Assembly: GCA_033782935.1 (NCBI GenBank)
Contig: JAWQEG010001435.1
Span: forward strand, 227,753-291,752
DNA: 64,000 bases
Direction: 5' to 3'
Source: Petrolisthes cinctipes
Taxonomy: Eukaryota > Arthropoda > Malacostraca > Decapoda > Porcellanidae
The translations under genes were made by a program, and so were the position numbers. The notes beneath the pieces were generated by a model, which saw only the letters and a list, made by a program, of their open reading frames with translations, was not told where the DNA came from and searched no databases. This document shows positions 1 to 15,200 of the stretch, piece after piece (the first letter of the stretch is position 1; the number at the start of each line of letters is the position of its first letter).

Positions 1-241
1 TCCTGCATTTCATCGTGGGGTCTATCTACAACATCAACATCATCATCATCTTCCTCTACTGCATCCTGGGCCTCATTATCATCATAATCATCATCCATGT
101 TGTCACTGGGTTGCAGGATGTCGTCTTCATCTTTCCCCGCTTGTTCATCCTCCCTCCGAGTCTTGGGAAGGTGGAAGCGCAGTTGTTTGGGTGTCATGCT
201 GGTCTCGCTGGGTTTGCTGGCCACTGTGTCATCAGGAATGG
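1..241 (-). CDS. AHCTF1: ELYS coding exon 24 (truncated by window edge)
   Basis: The acceptor is TTTGCAG and phase 1 enters. It encodes MTPKQLRFHLPKTRRE followed by a strongly acidic Asp/Glu run, as in the acidic C-terminal region of ELYS. No donor or stop is seen before position 1, so the exon continues to the left. Confidence 0.82.
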
Positions 242-3200
242 CTGCAAAGGTGTTAGGTCAAGGATATGTTGTATATACTTACTGATTAATGTATACAATC
301 TCCCAACATCCTCCATGAATACTGTAGTAGAGTGATACAATTGGACTTTTGTTACCACATAAATCTACTTCCACAACCCTACCATGTTAAAAAACTATGT
401 TAAAAGAAGTCTTGAAAAAACCTCTTTTGCACTGCACCTCACCCAGGAGATGGAAGATAGGGGAGCTCTGATTGGTTGGTTGACTGGGAAAAAAAAACTG
501 CAAGGGACGGCCATCTGTAGCCCTATGATGTCAGTAAAGTGTCTGTTGCTCGGTTCTGTCCAGTAATTTCAAAGTAAGAAGCTACAACCCCCACACTTCA
601 AAAAATTGTATTGTACAATGACTCATCTGCATTAAAACAAAACAAAATTTGATTTTTTTGTTCGCTTTTTGCATTTACTGGACTATTGTAAATATTTTTC
701 CAAGTACAGTAAAAGTCCCTTAATCCGGAGGTCTATACCTCGGAATGCTCGCTCCTCCGGAACTTTTTGGGCCCACCAATTTTACCCATAATTACTTTTT
801 GCCTCAATAATTCCCTGTTTACTCTTCTCTTGAACATTGACGGTCTTTCTTTTTGGTATTTTGTCTGTTAGAAATTTTTGTTTTAGGGAATTTTGTAGTT
901 GACACAGGGATATTATGTAAAGATTGTTCAAGAGTAACCAGGGAATTTCTACCAGATGAAATACTAAAAAGACCGTAATTGTTGAAGAATAAACAGGGAA
1001 TTAGTGAGGCAAAAAGGGAAATTTTAAAGGTGAAGTTAGGGAAATTTCATCAAGCAGACCTGGCAACAGCTGCGATCCTCCCACCACCCCCTCCCTACCT
1101 CATAAATTACGTGTGACAGGGAAACCTGTATTTAAAAGAAATAAAAGTATTTTATAGGTATTTTGGGGGGTATTTTTCGATAACACGGAATTTTCGCTAA
1201 TTCGGAAGTCTCAAACCCCCCTGCCTTCCGGATTAAGGGACTTTTACTGTACTATAGTGGTTAAAAAGAAGAGTTTATAGTACTGTACAGTGTTGTACAG
1301 TGTAAATATGAAGCCTCAGTCTGCTGCTAAGACTACTCTGTTCCAATAAAATGAGTGTGCTAATTATTTGTTATATTTTGCTGGTATTGTACGGTGGAGT
1401 GAATACAGATAAGTCATGATTGTAACTAACTCATAAGGGCTCGAGTCCCTATTGTTACAACTTAAAGAGGTTGAGGTTTTATTGTAATAATACATCAACA
1501 CTTGGATTGCCACTCAACTGACTGAGAGGAAAGAATACACAAATTGTACTGTACTGCAAAAACATTTCCTGATTAGCAAATTCTTTATTATAATAATACC
1601 AGCACTGGGACTACCACTCAACTGAGAGCAGAAAAACAATACTAAAGGTACAGCAACAGCTAAAGTCATAGACTTCCACAGAGATGTAGAGAAAAGATTG
1701 GATGCTTTGAAGGAAGCAGAATATGAATAAAAAGGACAACAGTACTTACAAACATTGGCCTTCTTAGCGCTAAGTTTGGGGAAGACAGGGATGGAGGCGT
1801 CACTTGCAGCTGAAGGACTTATTGGTCTCTGCACCATCTGACGAACCTGTAGGCAGGCAAATGGAGGAACAGTTAAAAATTTCTTAATGTCATACACAGT
1901 TCTGTTTTCAATTCCATGTAGCTTGCGGAAAAAGTGACCTTGATCGAATTTCTCCTTATTTTTTTTTTTTTTTTTTTTTTCATGTAATTGTAAGGGCCAC
2001 ATGTATTCTCTGCACAAGTTTGTTATCACTATTATCACTTAGCATTTTCAAAGGGATGACTTTGACTGTGCTCACATAGCAAGTGTCAGCAACGGCACTA
2101 TTGGCTGTCAAGTATTGGCAGGTACTGTAGTTTAAATTACATAACCATTCGGATTCTTGAGCTTTTCAGATTTTTTATTTTTGGATTTTTTTAGCTTTTA
2201 TTGTACTAAATACAGTGCAGTACAATGATAATACCATACAGAAAGATCATATTATTAAATAAATAAATACTGTAATAAAAGAATTAACAGAAGATAAAAA
2301 CTTGGGACTGGCATCTCACCTTTAGTATTGACTGAGGTGTGTCAATGAGAGTGGCATCCTTAGCTGGTGTGGTGACAGGTTTTCTTTTGTGCTTCACTTT
2401 GGGGGTTTGCAGTAAAGAGAGCACATCGGCTGACATCGTCTGGGACACACTGCATAAAGAAACGTGGAATTAATTATCTGCTGCCACTTTTCAACAAACA
2501 TTCAGCTGGATGCCGAAGCACCCTATAGATAATAGTAATTATTTTCTGGGACACTTTAATTTGTTTAACTTAACCCATAAAGACCAAGAACCCAGAATTC
2601 TGGCAATTTCCTATTACTGTACAGTACACCATAAAGTCCCAGAAGCCAAAATCCTGGAGCAGAGACAGAAAGCGGGTTGTACAAAAATTAGCCAAACAAG
2701 TGGCATTGGTCCTGTAGTAGAGAGGGAAGTGTATAATGGACCATTGACATCCATGGGTGGGGGGGTCTACCCCTGAGGCGGACACCTCTTCCTCCCACCC
2801 ATGATGCATTTATCATCCTTGTGTTAAGGGTAGTGGTGTTTCCTCCTTTCTCCTTCCTTTCCACTATCATCACAGAGAACTGGCACACTCTCTGATATGT
2901 TGTAGAGAGATAGAAGTCATGCCAGTACCTGCATACTCTACATTATGTCTCTTCATTTTTTCTTCTTATTTTATGTTATTATTGCCTTGTACTATCATTT
3001 TTCTTCACTTTATGGTTACAGAAACTTGTATTACACATAATTACATGATTTGTAATGATATTTGCTGAAATGTATTATTTGAGGATTATGAGCATAATTA
3101 TTTATTTTAGGGGTTACTAAATTAATTTTTTGTTCATATTTGACACTACAGTGTGAGGTAACTATCTAACATAAGATTCATACACACATATTCTGGCATG

Positions 3201-6200
3201 TGCTAGTGAGAGTGGTGGTGTGGTGGTGGGTGAGGGTAGTAGTGGTGTGGTGACAACTGGAGGGTGAGGGTAGTGGCGTGACCCCGTTATACTGTCACAG
3301 CCACCTTGGAACCCCATCTCACACTTCTAGTGTGCTTTTGTACTGTTATTTCTTTGGTAACAACTTATATTCATTGCTACTGTGACCCATAATCAAATCA
3401 CAATTACCAGGCAGTGGCCACCCATAAGTAATTTTCCGCACAAAACATGTATTCATACTATATGATTTCTCTTTAAGCGAGCCCATCTGTCGCCCAAATA
3501 GGAGCGCAATAGGCAAACCTACTGCACATATATACATGGACTCTGATGAACAAACCTTCATATTTTCTACCCTCAATGACTTTGATGAGCTAGTATAACA
3601 GCCTACCCATATTCCTGACCATCTTAAAGAGAAAAACATTATTACCAACACATCACCTCTCATCCTTCCACTTATACTGTTGATATTTTCTCTCCTTTCG
3701 GCTCTTCTGATCACAACACCTTAAAATCAATTAATCCCATGCATTCTAACTTCTCACCAGAATCATGCCAAAGCTGTTAGTCTCACCAAAAAATCTTTCA
3801 TTGGAAACAAAAATGGTGAGAAGGGAGAAGCGGAAGTTCATATAATAATAGATAGCATAACATAGGTACTTGTACATTTTTAGTACTGACTCGCCAAAGA
3901 AAAATGAAAGATCATATCATAACAAGGATACCTGTACATTATTTGTACTCACTCACCTAAGATTGACATCACCAGGGCCCTGCAAGTTACTATACTTCCT
4001 CTGCACCATTTCCATAAAGCTGCGTGTTCCATCTGTGAGCAATGATGACTCACTAAATCTGCCTCTCTTGGATGGTATGGGGCTGAAGAGAAGGCCAGAT
4101 GACTCAGCTCTTTTCTCCTCCTCCTCCTCCTCACCACCACCAAGGAAGCTGGCGAGAGATGTCTCTATCCGGGACGGGAAAACTACGTGCGAGGCATCTC
4201 TGTTGGATAGAGAAGACGTGCAGTTAATTCCTCATATTCTACTGCTGCTATGGGTATGAATTAGGTGGGATTACGAGAATTTTGGCTCCGTTGGCAGTCA
4301 GTCCCGCAGCTCCTGCCGTTTCTTCACAACAACAACGACATCAAGATAGCATGGACGAGGACGTACTTCTACTTGCAGCAATTTTGCTTGTGATCAAAAC
4401 AGGATGTACCAGGAGAGGAATGTAGTAATGTACAGCTGTCTGCTGCTATAGGCTGTGAACCCAGCAACTCCATGTGTGGGTTAAACTGGGTTTGTTTACT
4501 ACCAGGGTGCCGGCCTTGCTGAGCTTCCAGTTCCAATGTACATTGTTATTAATCTTACATAAATTGACGAACAATACACAAATATACAGTATTATAATAA
4601 TCCCGAGAGAAATGAGTCTTCTAAATTTGGAAAGTTTTTGGCCTGGTGGTCAACCTCAGTTCTTGTGCCCCAGAGTTTAGAAAATGTCCGAACCTAACTT
4701 CTCCTAGACCATACCAGATATCATTACCAAACTTTCAGGGTACGTAGTTTCCTACAGTATTGGGGTAGGTTTTAAACCTATTTAAAACTAGTCTAGTATT
4801 TAAAAGAAAACTATTTCGTAGTGACTTTTATCATCAGTGACTACTTTCAACTCCGTTCAGCCTTCCAAAGTCTTCAGCTTTGGACACTTAATTTTTATTA
4901 TAATTACATAAAATTATATCTTATTTTGTATACAAATACTTGTAGTTCATATTTTCACGATATGTTGAATAGTCACCAATATTATATACGGGCAGCACCG
5001 CCATCGTTGCTCAACAAAATGATGTTTTGAATTTATATTTAATGTTGGACGTCAGCCTTTCTCGGGAGGTGGCTGGTGCACTCTCGTTTACACTGTTGGC
5101 ACCCATACATGGACGCTCATGACATTATCGACATGAGAGTCCACCATGAAAACGGGCTAGTGAGAATCCCACCTTATACCAATTCCTATAAATTCCGTGT
5201 ACAGTCGGCAGTAGCCGTGTGCGATGCTTGTGAGGTGGCGGACAGATGAATTATACCGCTGGTTAGTGTTGCCAGGTGCAGGGAAATTTCTCTGTTTTAG
5301 GGAATATTGAAGTCCACACAGGGAAATTATATACAGATTATTCAAGAGTAAACAGGGAAATTTCTACCAAATGAAATACAAAAAAAAACCTTCTATGTTC
5401 AAGAGTCAATAGGGAATTTTTGAGGTAAAAAGGGGAATGCTGATGTTGAAGTTGTGGAAATTTTGTCAACTGATCTTTGATTGACGACTTGCTTGATGTT
5501 GTTGTTGTTAATGTTCTCCCAGGGGAGAATGGCCTCCTGCCCCAGACCCCTGGTATACTCTGGTTGCAGTGAAAAAACAAATTAAAATAAAGGAGGGGCT
5601 GGCCCTATATGCCTGGACTTACTCCTGCAAACTTAAATTTTACATATATGCACCTTGAGTTCACACACACATAATCATTCATAACATCACTCCACTCTTC
5701 ATTCACCAGCAAACCCCACACCTTCCTTACACCACTCTCTATTGTTCTACCACACTTGCTCTGAAACACTTCACCCCTGTCTTACTCATCGAATCCTTTC
5801 CCCTTTCAATATTTTTTCACACATACCCAACACATTAAACCTTCCTATCTTCCAAACATCCACATTTCCATCCGTTTCTGAAAATCATTCACATTCTTTA
5901 CTTTCCACACAGCCATTCTTGCCTGTCTAAGTCTGCAGGACATCTAAAAGGAAAGGGGTTCAGCTCTGAGGCTTGTCAAACGTTTGGTAGGGTAATATAG
6001 AAGAGAGTGGTCCCAACCCTCACCCCCAATGTATCATACGGGTTACAAGACTGGTTACACAAGCATATGAATGGTGGGCAATGAGGTCACCACTTCCCTA
6101 TGCCATAAGGAGAAAAATAAGAAGAAAATGAATACTCACCTTGAGAGACTTTTGTTCTTGGCACTGAAGGCAATGGGAATAATATCCTGGCTCTCTGTGG

Positions 6201-9200
6201 GCTGATACTTGTGCCGTCTTTGTGCTACAGTCCTGAAGGGAGTAAAGGGTTCATGCTGAGGCTTCTGTTGCTGACTGGGTGAGTGTGTGCTGAGCTTCTC
6301 TCTGAGGGAGGTTGCCCGGGACCTGGGGCTGAGGGTAGTCAGCCGTATCTGGGCTGAGAGGGGCTGAGGCTTGACATATGTTGACTGAGCTGGGCTCGTC
6401 TTTCTTGAGCTGTTTAACGCCAACTGCAAAATGGTGTACATATTGTTCAAATACAATATATAAAAAATATAGCACAACAAAACATAAAATAAAAAAAAAG
6501 TCTAGAGAATGCTGTACATTATTTGAATATGATTGAAAGAGCAGAAACTGAAGTCATTGACTTTGCTACACTCTATATAGTGGCAGTGACAACTGGGACT
6601 AAGTGTGAGGTAACTCTAGGGAGTGAGAGAATGGAGGAGGAAAGTGAATTTAAGTACCTAGGAACAGTTCTGTGTAAACATGGTAGTATGGAAGGAGAAA
6701 TAAAGGAGAGAGCAATGTGGGGTATACATGGATCACTGGAGAGAATCATGAAGGTTAGCATGTAAGTGAAATGGGGACTAAGAAATAGTATACTCCTGCC
6801 AACACTGACAAATGCATTGGAGACATGGACATGGAGTAGGGCTCATCAGTCTAGAATAGGCACAGTGGAAATGAGTTACTTGAGAGGAGCATGTTGCCTT
6901 ACCAGGTGGGTTTGGGAAAGTAATGAGTGTGTTTATGAGAAATGTGGTACAAGTGAGAAAGCAATTGGTATTGAGTGTGGAGTAGTCGAGAGGGTAAAGC
7001 ATAATACATTGAGGTTGTTTGGACATGTGGAGAGAATGCAGATGTGGAGTTTGCAAAGAAAGTGTATGGAAGTGAAGTTGTGGGACCTGGTGTGAGAGGC
7101 AGACCACCTGTCAGATGGGAGAACAGAGTGGAAGAGTACATAAGGGAGAGAAATGTGAGGGGTAGAGGAGGGTTTGACTAAGTAAGGAGGGAGTGTTGGA
7201 TCAGGGAAAACTGGAGACTTCTGCTGTGGCCACCCTCTTGGGGGAGGTCCCGGAGGGAATGAGGCGTCAGAGCTATATATAGATAGATAGATTTCCCGTA
7301 GTTGATGATAAAATATACAAAGCTGATGTCATATGTCATTAGTATGTATGTTATTGACAGTGGAATAACTTTTATACTGGGTGCATGGGTGGTGGGGTTC
7401 AATCAATTACAACTAATCTTTACATTATCAGTTGTGGTCATTTACAGTTTGCTACCCAAAAACAAACTACTAATGAATTGTTGGGCTTGTACTGTATAGC
7501 CTATAGGGTGTTGTGGAGTCTTTTAGTGAGATAAGAAGGTCAGACAAGGCTTGCACAGTCTATCACCAAGTGCATAATGTATATTGCTTGTTTACTGTGT
7601 TAGTGATAAGGGAATTAATATACAGTATCTACTGTAGTAACAGTTAATGGAGCATGCAGTGAGAGATTAGAGAAACAGCAATTTGGGGTAGGCAAGTCAT
7701 ATGATCTTTAAGGGAAATCATGAAGGATATAACTGTCACCAAGGAGATGGAAAGGGGACTATGGAACCCTAACATATGCATCCAAAACATGAACAAAGAA
7801 CAGTGTGCAATAGCTGAACATTCAACATAGGTGTGGCAGAAATGACTTTCCTGAGAGAACCTTGTGGATTGCAGAGGTTGAATGGTGAGAGTAATTAAGA
7901 GTGTCAAGAGAGGAAAGGTTGTCCTGAGTATGGAGTGGTCAAAATGGTTAAGTGTAATACATTGAGCTCATATAGCCATGTCAATTATTACACTGGGAAC
8001 TAACACAGATGGATATTGTCAAGAAAAAGAACAAAGGTGGGCTTACAAAAAAACGGGCATGAGTGAGACTGAGGAACTTGGGGCAAGAGGCACATCAACA
8101 ATCAGACAGGTGAAAATGGAAAGGTTTATGAGGCAAGGGGAAGTTGAGTGGGATGGGAGGGCTTGATTGTGTAAGGAGGGTGTTACCACAATTACTGCAG
8201 TTACAATCAAGGATGTAGAATTAAGGTAACCATGTTACAACTATGTAGTATTATAATTAATGTTTAGTAGATAAAAAAAATCATTAATCGATTCAGAGCA
8301 AAAATGACAGTACATCTAACATAAAGAGTTTCCCAACAAGAAAAACAAGTGATTCTTTTGCTGAGGCTAACCTCTTATAAGGTGTCCAAAAGGAACAAGA
8401 GGTCATAGAGAGTAATGAATTATGAAAATCTAAACTTAAATTACAAAAACAGAAGGAAGATGATAGTCATCTATGGCTGACATGGGCAGAGAGAAATAAA
8501 AACTTTTTACCTTAATCTCCAAGTCACTATATCCTTACACAAGCCTGAAGGACTGAAGATCATGGATGGGAAATCAGATCAACACTGTTACAGAATGAAG
8601 GAATATAATTAGAATACATTCTGCCTGCCACTTTACCTTGCTGGCCACATCAGGAAGGTGGGTGAGGTAGCCATGGACAAGGGCAGAGCGCGCCCCCTGA
8701 CGTTTCTTGCCTGTGCCCATACAGCTCCCATACTGGTTGTCCTGGAGTGTGGCAGCTTCATCATACCTAAATAAAAGGTGCATTTACCCTTCTTTGCACA
8801 TGTAGACATCTCATGCATGTGCTATTAAGTTATATATTTCACTTCAGTTCTTTGGTGACTCACATCTGAATGCAGTCACCACTTGAGGAAGAGCCTTATA
8901 ATGGTGACAACTTTCTATCTATCTACAGCTCTGATGCCTCGTTCCCTCTGGGAACTGCCCCCAAGGGGATGGCCACAGCAGAAGTCTCCAGTATTCCCTG
9001 ATCCAACACTCCCTCCTTACTTGGCCAAACCCTCCTCTGCCCCTCATATTTCTCTCCCTTATGTACTCTTCCACTCTGTTCTCCCATCTGACAGGTGGTC
9101 TGCCTCTCACACCAGGTCCCACAATTTCACTTCCATACACTTTCTTTGCAAACTCCACATCTTGCATTCTCTCCACATATCCAAACCACCTCAATTTATT

Positions 9201-12200
9201 ATGCTTTACATTCTCAACCACTCCACACTCAATATTCTAGTGCATATTTCTGATTCAAGGAAGCCCTAGCTAATGTTTATCAATAAAAGCTCTTCCTCAC
9301 ATACTGTTTCCATATGCATTTGTCCTTTCATATATTTACTTAAGAGGGTTAAGATGTTATTGGCCAATTGGAGACTACTAAGTTCTAGGCCATAAACAAT
9401 ATATCCAATCTATTTCTAGGCACAGTTTAGTAGAATGAGCAGCCTGAATATTTTGATATCTTAAGGCTTATTCACAATATTCATCACATCACTGTCAAAT
9501 CAGGTCACATCCAGAATTCACCCTTTTAAACATTTAGACCTGTTCACATCGACCGGTTCTTCACCTTTGCAGTTCTGTCACATCACGGTTATTTTCTTCC
9601 AAGACGTGATGTGAAAATACCGTGCCAAACAATTACTGAGATGTTACTGATGGTGTGAACAACATTCTGGCACAATGTCGAATTCATGACAGTTTTAGTT
9701 GTATCAGATTTATAGAGATGACACAAATTTTGGAGAAACCCTTGCAATGTAAATCCACAACACCAATGCACAGTAATATCTACATATCAGAACACAAACA
9801 CAAATACAGAAGCAACACTACATTCTTTACTGTCATCCTATTTACACCACTCAGCAGAAACCCTGGACAACCACTACAAGGTTTCGTTAAAATTTTACAA
9901 AACTAATTTACCAATTTACCTGGAATACATATGTACTTTGTAAATGGATAAATTACAGGTAAGTCAGCTTAACTGATAACTACTGTAAACATACAGTCAA
10001 TGTTTCCTTTGAATAAAAGACTCTTGAAAAGATCACTCTTTGTGTTGCATATAATTGAATTTTGTATACATTCCGAAAGCTTTTTATGCAGTGTCTATTA
10101 TTCAGCCTCACACTGCTTTTTTTCTCGAGGCATAATGTATTTATAACCATTTTTCTTGAGAGTTTAACTCCTCATGTTCATTTTAAGTGCAATTAAATTT
10201 TTTAACATTAAAGTCTCAGAAGCCCCGTGCCTACTTAGAGACTGAGCACGAAGTGCTGAAAATGATGAAATCGGGATGGATAGTATGAATACATAGCACA
10301 GTTGATGGAATGGTGACATGACATGATGAGACGATGCCATGGCACTGTAGTGCAAATCAGCTTTTACCCTCTTCCACAACAACAAAATGTATAACATAAT
10401 ATTACTACACCCAACAACATTGACACTCACTTGGCCCGCTGCAAATAGTAGACAAGGAGGTAGTCATGGGCAGAGGTGCTGGCTGAGGTGTGAAGGTAAG
10501 AAACCAATGCCGACTCCTCCAGTGGACATAAGGGCAGGTGTATTATACTCTCCAGCTTCCCCAACTGTTCACATCCTGTATTGAGAGAAATAAGTGGGAG
10601 CTAGTGAGAGATATAGCCAGGAAAAGCCTCATATATGTATACTTACAGCAGTCTGGAATTGATGTACTGGAAAGATAGCACAATAACTAACAGTGAATCT
10701 CCTTGGGTCATATTCTATTTAAAGGAGTAGCTCTTGACCCCATGAAAGATTGCTATCTTGCCCAATGAGCTGCAGGAGAATGTTCCTGTATCTTAGTATG
10801 TGTAATTATCAGTAAAGTGTTACACCAACAGAGATAAAAGATATCTTGGCAAGAGATTTTTACATCTAGTCTCCTTCACTTCCACGTTCATCATTCCAGC
10901 ATTGTCAATGGGTGTACTCCACAAGGTGTGAGCCACCAGTTTCAATTCCAGTAGCCGAAACACATACCGGTGAGATTCATGGGGAATGAAGTAGGTGTGG
11001 GGGCTTGTGAGTATTGTGGGGACTGTAAGCAGTAATCCTATACAAAATTTACATTAATGGTATAAAACTATTCTATAACAAACATGACATTGTTATATCA
11101 CAAGACTGTGGTGGTAAGGAAAGACCTATGTTATTGCTTATGTTATCATTATACCATACAGTCATAAGGCAACAGTCATTATATTGGTTTGTGAGGCAGT
11201 ACCAAGTCACAGCCAGATGTCATCTCTATGATCAGCAGCACACCGTGGTGTTAATAATTCATTTTCTGCACTATAACATTAAGGATAGGTACTGAAATAT
11301 ATGAGTATAGGATAAGTAAATTTTCTTTGAATGTGGAGTTTGAGAACATCACCATGTTCCTAGAGCATACCACATGACCAAGTCTCATAAATTTCCATTG
11401 GTTGGTCCCCCAAGTTAGTCATTGTGACAGTTATAACAAATTCTATGATTATAAGATCATTGTGAATTTTGGTATAAGTGTCATGACTGTTGATATTTTT
11501 AATATGATTGTGGACCGCTCCGACCACAAGTAATATTTTATCATTACATAATGAGATTTCCCACACTTCAGTTTTGATATTACTAAGCAGTTACAGATGG
11601 AATGAGCAAGGATGCCAACAAAAGTTATACATTCAAAGTCAAGTCAACTCAACCACATCAACCTAACCCAACCCAACCCAACCCAACAACACAACACAAC
11701 TCAATAACTCAACAGCTACACACAACACAACCCAACCCAACAACTAAACTCAACCCAACCCAACAACTCAACTAGCTCTTTCTCTCTCTCTCCCCCTCCA
11801 TACACGGTTGTGGCACTCATTAAGCCAGCTTCACTTCCGGATTTAGGTTTTCAATAACATCATAGCAGCATGGCCTAAATCCATTTAATTTTTAATACTG
11901 GCATGTGTTTCTGATACGAGAGTTGAAGACACTGGAGGTTCACACCTTTTGGGTATACACATTAACAATGCTGGAGTGATGAAATGGAGGAGACTGTATA
12001 ATACTGGCTCTTGGCTCATCAAGGTGATAAAGGTCATCATTACCCCACAATGCATCATGATTTCCAACAACAGGACTGAATAACAAATCGACACTATAAC
12101 TAGGCTGACCAAACCTGAGAGCCTTGAAAACAATCAAACAACTCTTTAAATTTACATGGGCTTTTAGAGAGCGCCAATGAAACTGAATAAAAAAACATGT

Positions 12201-15200
12201 GGTAGAGAAAATTAATTTAGCACTTTTATTAATGTGTTTGTAGTTTCTTTAATAAGTAACAATCACTACAAAGAAAGAAAACCCTATGGAGAGTGCACCA
12301 GTCACCAAGAGGGATATACAGAGGCTTATAAAGGCTTTGAATGAGGAAGGAAATGAAGCAATTTCAACTGAGCTGAATGAATATTTACTTGAAAATGGTG
12401 GCAACAAACCGTGGAAAAGATGGTTGAGGAGGTCGTGAGCATTGTTGCGGATGCGATGGGTACGCTGGAAGTGGAAGGCCTCCCGGATGAGCCCGTTGGC
12501 CAGCAGGAGTGTTAGGTGCAAGCGGATGTCATCAGGGTCTACCATGGGAGGCTGACGAAGCTGGGCGTACCTTAACGCTCGTCCACTCTCCCCCTGGTAA
12601 GATTTGGGACATCCTCATTATACAGTACAGTAACAACTCAATATACTCTAATTGCATTTCCCTTTTTCATTCAAGGTTTACATTGTTACACTGACACTTC
12701 CTTTAGTTATTCATTTATTATATTATTATTGCAAGATAATACAGTGAACTATCTGGCCACAATACATTATTACTAAAAATTTTCACTTTAATTTTGATGA
12801 AACTCCAATTTTCCTTTTCTCAAAATAAAATTTGAAATTAAAAAAGTTAGAGGGATTAAAATACAAAGGAAACAGGCCACACTCACATACACTCCCTATT
12901 TGAAGCCCACAAAAATCTCAGTTCCTCCCAGTTACACACATCTATAACAGTAAATACTAACCTCCCAAATTTCTTTGACCATCTTACTCTAGAAGCAGAA
13001 AATATTTTACCACACTCCTTCCTTAGAAATTCCTATTTTAGGGGATTTTCATATTCACTACCACAGTTGGCTCTCTTTCTCTTTTCAGTATTTCTTCTGG
13101 TGAACACCAACCTCCACCACCCATATAATTAGGGCTGTAGGGTGGAGCGAAGGGGATCATTGTCAGGGGAGAGACCCCCTGAGAATGAAGAAAAAAAGAG
13201 GGGGAGTAACAGGTGCAGATAAAGACGAATTAATGTGGGGACTCTTAAAAGGAGGACAAGGAGAGGATTTGGAGATGCTGGAGTAAGTTGTAATAACATT
13301 CCCTGGCACTCCTTTATGCAATGACTCTTAATTTTCATTTATAATGATTATTCCACCCAGGTTTAGTAGCTTACTTTGAAAGTTCTGGGGTGCAAGAGGT
13401 GTTTCTATGATGCTGTCTGTGTAAGTTCTGTAATACAGTACATACAACCTTAAAGCAAAACTGAGTAGTATATGGACAAAAACACAGCAGCCAGCAGGCT
13501 CATCAATTACAATGGATTGTCAGTTAGAACAGTAAATGTTTGAGGGATCATAGGAGGAATACCACTACCATTGTACCAACTTGGTGTCCATACAAAGAGA
13601 AAAACACTCACTCACCCAACTGGAAATTATAATATCCAGCTAACGTGTGGTGGAAAAAGTACGAAAGGTAAGTCAAGAGAAAGTCCCACCTGGTAGAGGA
13701 AGGCCTTCATGATGCGTCGGTGCTGCCAGGGACTGAGATCATTGGTGTTCACTAGAGGGTCCAATAATACATTCAGAGCTTCCTGCAATCACAAAATATC
13801 ACAACACTTCCTTACAAATAGCATAACATCACTTCCTAACAAATATCATGACCTAACTTCCTTACAAATATCATAACATTACTTCCCTACAAATATCATT
13901 CCTTCATTTCTGACATATTTCTGGTTTTCAGGTGCCTCAAGGTGTTCCTAAATCCATGTGCTGTCACCTTTTGTAATAAGGAAGTTTGCAGTTGTAATGA
14001 CATATTTTTGAACAATTCATTAGGTCTGATCAATACAAATGGATAGTGGTAAGGGGTTGGTAGGTTGTGGGTGCAAGGTTGGTAGATTGTGCATTGGAAG
14101 GGACAGGTAATGGGTTGGCAAATTAGGGGTAAGGGGTTGAAAGGGACAGGTAAGGAGTTGGCAAATTGGGGGTAAGGAGTTGGTAGGTTGGTGGGTAAGG
14201 GGTTGGCAAGTTAGGGGTAAGGGTAAAGGGCTGGCAGGTTAGGGGATGAGGAAAGGTGTTGGCAGGTTGGGGGGTAAGGTGTTGGCAAGTAGAGGGAAAT
14301 GGGTGACCTAACCGACTGAATGGAGCGAGAGGTAGTGAGAAATTTAACCCTTTTCATAAAGTTTTGAACGAATTAGTAAAAACTAAAAATAAACCAAAAT
14401 GACCAGTCCAGAAAAGGGAGTACTGTATTTGGAAAACTGGTAGGTAGGATTAGGGTTTCAGGGGCGATTCTCTTGGTGAATTGGAAGTTCTCTGATTCCT
14501 CCAAACTATGCCAGGAAACAGACAACCTTAATGATACTAATAAGGGAACTGTTTCATGGCATAGTTTGGAGTAATCAGAGTTTTTCCAATTCACAAGAGA
14601 GTTTCCCCTTAAGGGCTAACAATTCCTCCAAACTATGCCAGGATATAGAGTATTTCAATGTTACTAAAAGGGGTAAACCAGCTATTGCTGTCGGGCCTTG
14701 CTATGGATGCAAACATACCTGTACCCCTTATAGTCCCACAAGGAGATGCGGTTGTGCTGTAGGCATTGGCTCCCTCCTCCAAAAGGGATTAGGGATTGAG
14801 ATATGGAGTTTGTGTGGGGGGCGGGTTCTACATTTGGGCATTTGTGTTTCAAAGGGTGTGTAACGTGATGGGGCTAACTCCAGCGGGAGATGAAGGCCTA
14901 GTATATGCATGTATGTACTAAAAGGGAATCTGTTTCATGGCATAGTTTGGAGGAATCAGTAAACCTGTAATTCTCCACCAAGAGTGTGTCCCATTAACTT
15001 GTACTGCACCTGGAAATCCTTGTGATCGAGGAGCCAAAATGCCTGAGTGAGTTTGATGAGGGATGGCGAGAGAGAGAAACTGGAGGGGTACTTGACCAGC
15101 TCTTCCACCACTCTCACATACCTGGCAGAGAAAGATACAAGCTTACAACAATGGGTTATTCTTCTCCCTTACCTTGATCTTCAATAATAAGGATGGAAGA

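Noticed and set aside
3346..3714. 122-residue minus-strand open frame in ELYS intron 21
   Set aside because: No homology, ordinary AT-rich composition, and it does not fit the exon phases of ELYS.
9536..9665. Possible Harbinger-type MITE (gacctgttcacatcgaccgg ... ggtgtgaac)
   Set aside because: An inner hairpin is visible (acggttattttc/gaaaataccgt), but the ends match over only a few bases and no TTA duplication is seen.
12249..12409. Extension of ELYS exon 17 past the GTTTGT donor
   Set aside because: The frame stays open, but the residues do not resemble ELYS, whereas exon 18 continues the conserved block exactly in phase from 12410.
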